Below, piece by piece: positions 58,648-64,000 of a stretch of DNA of 64,000 nucleotides. Numbering within the stretch: position 1 is the first letter of the stretch; each line of letters starts with the position of its first letter. A model generated the notes under the pieces. That model did no database searches and was not told where the DNA came from. It saw only the letters and a program-made list of their open reading frames with translations. The stretch spans positions 1 to 64,000 of the forward strand of contig NZ_PNNA01000095.1 in the NCBI RefSeq assembly GCF_013823965.1, written 5' to 3'. The position numbers and the translations under genes are program-made. Source of the DNA: Flavobacterium sp. GTDB lineage: Bacteria; Bacteroidota; Bacteroidia; Flavobacteriales; Flavobacteriaceae.

Positions 58648-61600
58648 CTATTCCATATCTTTTTCATATTCTTTTATATGGTCAAATTCGGGATAATGTT
58701 TTCTGGCTTTTGACCACATCGAATACAATGCTGGAATTACGAACAAGGTCAAAACCAAAGAGAAAATGGTTCCACCCACAATCACTACTCCCATTCCAAT
58801 TCTACTGGTAGAAGCTGCTCCAAGCGACATGGCGATAGGCAATGCACCCAATGAAATGGCTAAACTGGTCATTAATATTGGTCGAAGCCTTGCTTCAGAA
58901 GCTTCCATGATGGCTTCCAATTTTGGTTTTCCTTGTTCTCTCAATTGATTGGCAAATTCCACAATCAAGATTCCGTTTTTGGTAACTAAACCAATCAACA
59001 TCACCGTTCCAATTTGACTGAAAATATTCCAGGTTTGGTCAAACAACCACAACGAAAACAAGGCTCCGGCAACCGCCATTGGAACTGTTAGAATGATTAT
59101 GAATGGATCGATGAAACTTTCGAATTGTGCTGCCAAGATTAAAAATATCAACAACAAAGCCAATCCAAAAGCAAAAGAAGTGTTCGAACTACTTTCGACA
59201 AAATCCCTGGATTCGCCGCCTAAATCGGTAGTGAAAGTATCGTCCAAAACCTTGGCTTTTATTTCATTCATCGCATCAATTCCGTCGTTGATACTTTTTC
59301 CGGGAGCCAAACCAGCCGATACAGTGGCTGACATGTATCGATTATTGTGATACAATTGTGGTGGATTGCTTTTTTCAGCAATAGTCACCACATTGTCCAT
59401 TTGAATCAACTCTCCTTTATTGTTTTTGACAAACATTGCCGTTAAATCCATTGGTTTTGATCGGTCTTTTTGTTCAAATTGTCCAATGACTTGGTATTGT
59501 TTTCCGTTTCTCATAAAATAGCCAAAACGCTGTCCGCTCAAAGAAAGCTGCAAGGTTTGGGCAATGTCAATCACGGATATTCCTAAACTTTCGGCTTTTT
59601 CGCGATCAATGGTGACATTGATTTCCGGCTTGTTGAATTTTAGGTTGACATCAGTAGTCGAAAAGGTTTCGTTTTTTGAAGCTTCATCCATAAATAATGG
59701 AATTTTTTCTCGTAATTTTTCAAAATTGGGTGCTTGAATAATATACTGGATGGGTAAACCGCCACGCCTGTTTACTGCGATGGTGGGTTGCTCCATCACC
59801 GATATTTTTGCTTCTGAATATTGGCCTGTCAATTGGGTCAATTTTTCGGCAATCTCTTTTTGGGAACGTTTTCTTTCTTCAGGTTCTTTTAAAGCGATTC
59901 TGATGAATCCATTGTTTACTGAAGAAGCAGAAAATCCTGGAGCCGTAATCACCAAAGCCACTTTTTTCTCAGGAATGGAATCGTCGACCAATTTTGAAAT
60001 TTCCTGCATGAATCGCTCGGTATATTCATAAGTCGAACCTTCGGCAGTATTCATTCTCAAGGTTAGAGCGCTTCTATCGTCATAAGGTGCCGTTTCTTTT
60101 TGCAAAAGATTAAAAAAGACGTAAATCAATCCAAAACACACAATCAGAATAGGGAAACTTAACCATTTTTTCTTCATGAAACGCTCCAATGCATCGGCAT
60201 AAGCTTTGTTTAGTTTTGCAAAATAGGGTTCTGTTTGAATGTAGAATTTTGACTTTTTCTGTTCGCCACTTTTCATCAAATAGGCATTCAACATTGGCGT
60301 AAGCGTAAGCGAAACAAAGGCCGAAATCAATACCGCCGCCCCAATGACGACACCAAATTCCCGAAACAATCTGCCTACAAATCCTTCGAGGAAAATCACC
60401 GGAAGAAATACCGCTGCCAAGGTTATGGAAATGGATATTACGGCAAAAAATATTTCGTTGGAACCTTTAATGGCTGCTTCAATGGGCGTCATTCCTTCTT
60501 CCACTTTTTTGAAAATGTTTTCCGTGACCACAATTCCATCGTCGACTACCAGACCAGTTGCCAGCACGATGGCAAGCAAAGTCAATACATTTATCGAAAA
60601 TCCGAACAACCACATAATAAAGAAAGTGGCAATCAACGAAACTGGAATATCAATTAATGGCCTGAACGCAATGGCCCAATCCCTAAAAAACAAAAAGATG
60701 ATCAAGATTACCAGAATAATCGAAATGCCTAATGTTTCAGCTACTTCAATAACTGATTTTTTGACAAAATAGGTGGTGTCCAATGCAATATTTAAGTTGA
60801 TGTCTTTGGGTAAATCCCTTTTTAGCGCTTCAAATTCTTTATAAAATTCCTTTGAAATATCTAAATAATTGGCTCCAGGAAGCGGCACAATGGCAACTCC
60901 CACCAATGGCATTCCGGACTGCGTCATTTTAGTTTCCAAATTTTCAGGTCCTAATGAGGCAGAACCAATATCGCTAAAACGAACTATTTTTTCTCCATCA
61001 GAGCGTATGATGATATTGTTGAATTCTTCTGGAGTGGAGAGATTTCCAACCGTTTTTACGGTCAGTTCCGTATTGGCTCCAGTAATTTTTCCGGAAGGCA
61101 ATTCGACATTTTGTTTGTTTAATGCATTTCTAACTTCTGAAACCGTACAACCATAGGACGCTAATTTTACAGGATCAATCCACAATCGCATTGCATATCT
61201 TTTTTGCCCCCAAATTTGGACACCACTCACGCCGGGAATGGTTTCGAGTCGTTGTGAAATCACATTTTCGGCATAATCACTCAATTCCAATGGGCTTCTG
61301 GAATCGCTTTGCACAGTCATGGAAATTATGGCATCTCCATTGGCGTCAGCCTTTGAAACCACTGGAGGCGCATCAATATCTTGGGGTAAACTTCGGATGG
61401 CTTGGGATACTTTGTCACGAACATCGTTTGCCGCTTCTTCCAAGTCTTTATTTAGGTTGAATTCAACGGTTATGTTGCTGCTTCCTTGAGTGCTGGAAGA
61501 AGTTACATTCCGAATTCCATCAATCGAATTGATGGCTTTTTCTAGCGGTTCCGTGATTTGGGACTCAATAATATCTGAATTGGCTCCCGTGTAATTGGTA

Positions 61601-61743
61601 CGAATGGAAACTTGCGCTGGATCAATTGAAGGAAATTCCCTGACGCCAAGAAAGGTGTAGCCGATAATTCCAAATAACACAATTAATAAATTGATTACAA
61701 TGGTAAATACAGGTCTTCTTATGCTTGTTGTTGATAAACTCAT
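58648..61743 (-). CDS. AcrB-type (HAE) RND multidrug efflux pump
   Basis: The 1031-residue RND permease is a complete HAE-type protein: REFPSIDPAQVSIRTNYTGA at the N-terminus, GLVVDDGIVVTENIFKKVEE (the proton-relay Asp pair) in helix 4, EGFVGRLFREFGVVIGAA, and GLVTKNGILIVEFANQLREQ (the relay Lys) in helix 10. It uses the proton gradient to export lipophilic compounds. It lies downstream of the adaptor gene. Seven-bp-period repeats (61747-61802) precede the start codon. Confidence 0.95.
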   Translation of the reverse strand: MSLSTTSIRRPVFTIVINLLIVLFGIIGYTFLGVREFPSIDPAQVSIRTNYTGANSDIIESQITEPLEKAINSIDGIRNVTSSSTQGSSNITVEFNLNKDLEEAANDVRDKVSQAIRSLPQDIDAPPVVSKADANGDAIISMTVQSDSRSPLELSDYAENVISQRLETIPGVSGVQIWGQKRYAMRLWIDPVKLASYGCTVSEVRNALNKQNVELPSGKITGANTELTVKTVGNLSTPEEFNNIIIRSDGEKIVRFSDIGSASLGPENLETKMTQSGMPLVGVAIVPLPGANYLDISKEFYKEFEALKRDLPKDINLNIALDTTYFVKKSVIEVAETLGISIILVILIIFLFFRDWAIAFRPLIDIPVSLIATFFIMWLFGFSINVLTLLAIVLATGLVVDDGIVVTENIFKKVEEGMTPIEAAIKGSNEIFFAVISISITLAAVFLPVIFLEGFVGRLFREFGVVIGAAVLISAFVSLTLTPMLNAYLMKSGEQKKSKFYIQTEPYFAKLNKAYADALERFMKKKWLSFPILIVCFGLIYVFFNLLQKETAPYDDRSALTLRMNTAEGSTYEYTERFMQEISKLVDDSIPEKKVALVITAPGFSASSVNNGFIRIALKEPEERKRSQKEIAEKLTQLTGQYSEAKISVMEQPTIAVNRRGGLPIQYIIQAPNFEKLREKIPLFMDEASKNETFSTTDVNLKFNKPEINVTIDREKAESLGISVIDIAQTLQLSLSGQRFGYFMRNGKQYQVIGQFEQKDRSKPMDLTAMFVKNNKGELIQMDNVVTIAEKSNPPQLYHNNRYMSATVSAGLAPGKSINDGIDAMNEIKAKVLDDTFTTDLGGESRDFVESSSNTSFAFGLALLLIFLILAAQFESFIDPFIIILTVPMAVAGALFSLWLFDQTWNIFSQIGTVMLIGLVTKNGILIVEFANQLREQGKPKLEAIMEASEARLRPILMTSLAISLGALPIAMSLGAASTSRIGMGVVIVGGTIFSLVLTLFVIPALYSMWSKARKHYPEFDHIKEYEKDME

Positions 61744-61746
61744 AGA

Positions 61747-61802
61747 GATTTTTGATTTTTGATTGCAGATTTTAGATTCAAAAATTGAAATCTAAAGTCT
61801 AA
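61747..61802. repeat. Eight degenerate heptamers upstream of the RND gene
   Basis: Starting at 61747 the sequence can be cut into GATTTTT, GATTTTT, GATTGCA, GATTTTA, GATTCAA, AAATTGA, AATCTAA and AGTCTAA. The array begins 3 bases upstream of the start codon at 61743 and fills the gap to the adaptor gene (ends 61805). Confidence 0.6.
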
Positions 61803-61804
61803 AA

Positions 61805-62863
61805 TTATTTAATTTTAACCTTTACAGGAGTATCTTCTTTTAACGACATCACGCCACTGGTTAAAACGGTATCACCCACTTTTAGACCAGAAAGCACTAA
61901 GATGGAAGCGTCAGTTCGGGTTGTGGTTTCGACCAAAATTTCTTTGGCTTTTCCTTGGTTTGAAATAAAAACTTTTTTTCCGTCTTGTACAGGAACAATG
62001 GCTTCCGTTGGAATGACAATGGCATCTTTAATGATGTCTAAAGGCAATTCTACATTGGCAAAAGTACCCGGCAATAATTTCCCGTCCTTATTTTCGGCAA
62101 GGGCACGAACTTGCAAGGTTCTTGTCGCAACTTGAACTTCAGGCTCAATGGCATACACTTTGGCAAGATAACTTTGGGAGGATCCCGTGACGGTAAAACT
62201 TAAATTTGAATTCATTTTTATCTGGTTGGCATACTTTTCAGGAACCGAAAAAGTGATTTTGAGTTTACCAATGTTAACTAATTTAGCCACTAAAATGGAA
62301 GGAGTAATGTAGGTTCCCTGTGAAATCGAACGCAATCCAATTTTACCGGAAAATGGGGCTTTTACTGAAGTTTTCGCAATTTGTGCCTGAATCAATTGGA
62401 TTTGGGCTTGCGCCAATTTATAATCGGCTCTGGCAATATCATATTCTTCTAGGCTGATGGCTTCTTTTTGAAGTAAAAGTTTGGCTCTTCTTTCGTTTTC
62501 CGATGCCAGCCCTTCTTTTGTTTTGGCCTGGGCCAATTGTGCCCTCAATTCCAAATCATTTACTTTGAAAAGCAATTGCCCTTTAGAAACATTGCTTCCT
62601 TCTTTAAAATAAATTCCTTCCACAATTCCTGAAACCTCTGAACGAATATCCACCTGCTCATTGGCTTCAATAGAACCGGAAAGGGAAAGGTTATTGTCGA
62701 ATGTTTGGGATTTTACAACAATTCCGTTAACGGTCATTGATTTGTTTTTTCCGTCTTTGCCTTTGGGACCGGAATCACCACTTTTGTTTTCAATGACTCT
62801 GTACGTTATAAATGCTAGGAACCCTATTATTAATAAGGCATAAATAATATTTTTTAATTTCAT
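61805..62863 (-). CDS. AcrA/MexA-type periplasmic adaptor
   Basis: The 352-residue membrane-fusion protein has an N-terminal membrane anchor (IIYALLIIGFLAFITYRVI), a lipoyl domain split by a hairpin (RSEVSGIVEGIYFKEGSNVS, AQLAQAKTKEGLASENERRA), a beta-barrel (GLRSISQGTYITPSILVAKL) and a membrane-proximal domain (VIPTEAIVPVQDGKKVF). It joins the RND pump to the TolC channel. It is the first gene of the efflux operon; a promoter should lie in the 253 bases upstream, but no clear box pair was found. Confidence 0.93.
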   Translation of the reverse strand: MKLKNIIYALLIIGFLAFITYRVIENKSGDSGPKGKDGKNKSMTVNGIVVKSQTFDNNLSLSGSIEANEQVDIRSEVSGIVEGIYFKEGSNVSKGQLLFKVNDLELRAQLAQAKTKEGLASENERRAKLLLQKEAISLEEYDIARADYKLAQAQIQLIQAQIAKTSVKAPFSGKIGLRSISQGTYITPSILVAKLVNIGKLKITFSVPEKYANQIKMNSNLSFTVTGSSQSYLAKVYAIEPEVQVATRTLQVRALAENKDGKLLPGTFANVELPLDIIKDAIVIPTEAIVPVQDGKKVFISNQGKAKEILVETTTRTDASILVLSGLKVGDTVLTSGVMSLKEDTPVKVKIK

Positions 62864-63116
62864 GATATAGTTAAAAAGCGAGATTAGACTGCTTATATTT
62901 TAGTTAAGAAGACAAATTTAGGTTTTAGAATTTTGAATAATGCTTGTTTTGCCAATAATTTAACAGTGGATTAACAACTAATTTTAATACAGTAAAAAGT
63001 CCAATGAGCTATGACTTCAAAAAAATATAAAGGTTTAATTTAAATATTGGTTAAATCCTTTTTTATTCGTTTCTCCACTAAGTTAAACAATTTTATCAGT
63101 GTGTTTTTCCTCCCGC

Positions 63117-64000
63117 TTAACTGATGTAATTCCAGATGTTTTTCTTCTTGGTCAATTCGATGTAAACGGCTCTCAAGATGGCATTTTTGGGTTTTTGCAT
63201 CGGAGCGTCTTCTTTCAGGATTTTCAAGGCATAATTACGTGCCAATGCCAGAATATCTCGATCCCGAACAATATCGGCAATTTGCAGATTCAAAACACCG
63301 CTTTGTTGGGTTCCCATCATGTCGCCAGGGCCACGAAGTTTGAGATCGACTTCCGCAATTTCGAAACCGTCATTGGTTCGAGTCATTGTTTCCATTCGGG
63401 TTTTGCTGTCGGCACTCAATTTGTGGCTCGTCATCAGGATGCAATAACTTTGTTCGGCACCACGACCCACGCGACCCCGAAGCTGGTGGAGTTGCGACAA
63501 TCCAAAACGTTCCGCACTTTCGATAATCATTACGCTGGCATTTGGAATATTCACGCCCACTTCAATCACGGTCGTGGCGACCATAATGTTGGTTTTTCCT
63601 TCGGCAAAGCGTTTCATTTCAGCATCTTTATCAGCTGGTTTCATCTTGCCGTGAAGGATGGAAATGGCATATTGTGGCAACGGAAAATCACGGGAAATGC
63701 TTTCGTAACCGTCCATCAAATCCTTTAAATCCATCGTTTTTGATTCTTCAATCAACGGATAAACGATATAAATTTGTCTGCCAATGGCAATTTCGTCCCG
63801 AATAAATTTCCAAACTTTCAGGCGGTTGCTGTCAAATCGATGCACGGTTTGGATGGGTTTTCGTCCCGGAGGCAATTCGTCAATAACTGAAATGTCTAAA
63901 TCACCGTATAAACTCATCGCCAAAGTTCGCGGAATAGGCGTGGCGGTCATTACCAAAATATGTGGCGGTATTTCGTTTTTTTTCCAAAGTTTGGAACGTT
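63117..64000 (-). CDS. recG: RecG ATP-dependent DNA helicase, 3' part (partial)
   Basis: The gene runs off the right edge; about 294 residues of the C-terminal helicase half are visible. Motifs include LVMTATPIPRTLAMSLYGDL (motif III), IQTVHRFDSNRLKVW, MVATTVIEVGVNIPNAS (motif V) and QLHQLRGRVGRGAEQSY (motif VI), followed by the RecG-type wedge-proximal ending RDILALARNYALKIL. RecG remodels stalled replication forks and recombination intermediates. The first bases of the visible frame are in mid-gene, so no start is given. Confidence 0.95.
   Translation of the reverse strand, partial: RSKLWKKNEIPPHILVMTATPIPRTLAMSLYGDLDISVIDELPPGRKPIQTVHRFDSNRLKVWKFIRDEIAIGRQIYIVYPLIEESKTMDLKDLMDGYESISRDFPLPQYAISILHGKMKPADKDAEMKRFAEGKTNIMVATTVIEVGVNIPNASVMIIESAERFGLSQLHQLRGRVGRGAEQSYCILMTSHKLSADSKTRMETMTRTNDGFEIAEVDLKLRGPGDMMGTQQSGVLNLQIADIVRDRDILALARNYALKILKEDAPMQKPKNAILRAVYIELTKKKNIWNYIS

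Overview
The window is AT-rich DNA from a member of the Bacteroidota, most likely Flavobacterium or a close relative in Flavobacteriaceae. The basis is the protein families (DUF3347, DUF3943, DUF6660-like, RND pump-OMF fusion, BT4734/VirE-type replication protein), promoters of the TTTG-N19/20-TAnnTTTG type, and the absence of Shine-Dalgarno signals. The right part (about 47.1-64 kb) is core genome: rpsA, pheT, an aldehyde dehydrogenase/DUF779/AraC group, a bestrophin, an AcrAB-TolC-type efflux operon and the 3' part of recG.

The part between about 1.3 and 46.7 kb looks like an integrated genomic island. At its right end sit a tyrosine recombinase (45308-46525), a small gene of unknown function, an excisionase-like HTH gene and a BT4734/VirE-type primase-helicase. 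Short matching sequences (a GTATTGTA element about 45 bases from paired GTACAACA motifs) occur near 1288-1351 and 46584-46653 and may mark the two ends. No conjugation genes are present. Cargo, from right to left: a type III restriction-modification operon (mod, KilA-N gene, res); a Czc-type cation efflux block (DUF6660-like, czcA-OMF fusion, czcB, MerC-like fusion, PAP2, YnfA, MgtC, STAS-like protein, Zn/Cd P-type ATPase); a copper block (four-repeat HMBD protein, DUF3347 proteins, haem-binding protein, split cusA, cusC, two cusB adaptors, TRASH lipoprotein, Csp-type copper storage protein, Met-rich lipoprotein, HMA-AraC regulator, copA); a probable PD-(D/E)XK nuclease; a 1.2-kb gene-free region built of large hairpins; and a small group resembling a phage lysis module (DUF5675 protein plus two small membrane proteins).

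Left of the island (1-1259) two cassette-like units are bounded by attC-like sites. Each unit starts with a sequence complementary to its own end, as in integron gene cassettes; one unit carries a lipoprotein gene and the other has no gene.

The metal region is modular and recombined. It holds a decayed N-terminal copA fragment, a cusA gene broken in its cytoplasmic loop, three copies of the start of the Zn/Cd ATPase gene (two as relics), and a duplicated C-terminal domain of the MerC fusion. The copper proteins appear to work together: CopA moves Cu(I) to the periplasm, CusABC passes it outward, and HMBD, Met-rich, TRASH and Csp proteins bind or buffer it, probably under the HMA-AraC regulator.

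The observations most worth a second look are the integron-like cassettes, the paired hairpin units with compensatory changes at 4758-5265, a 32-bp perfect palindrome inside the KilA-N gene repeated beside it, and degenerate 7-bp-period arrays abutting three start codons.
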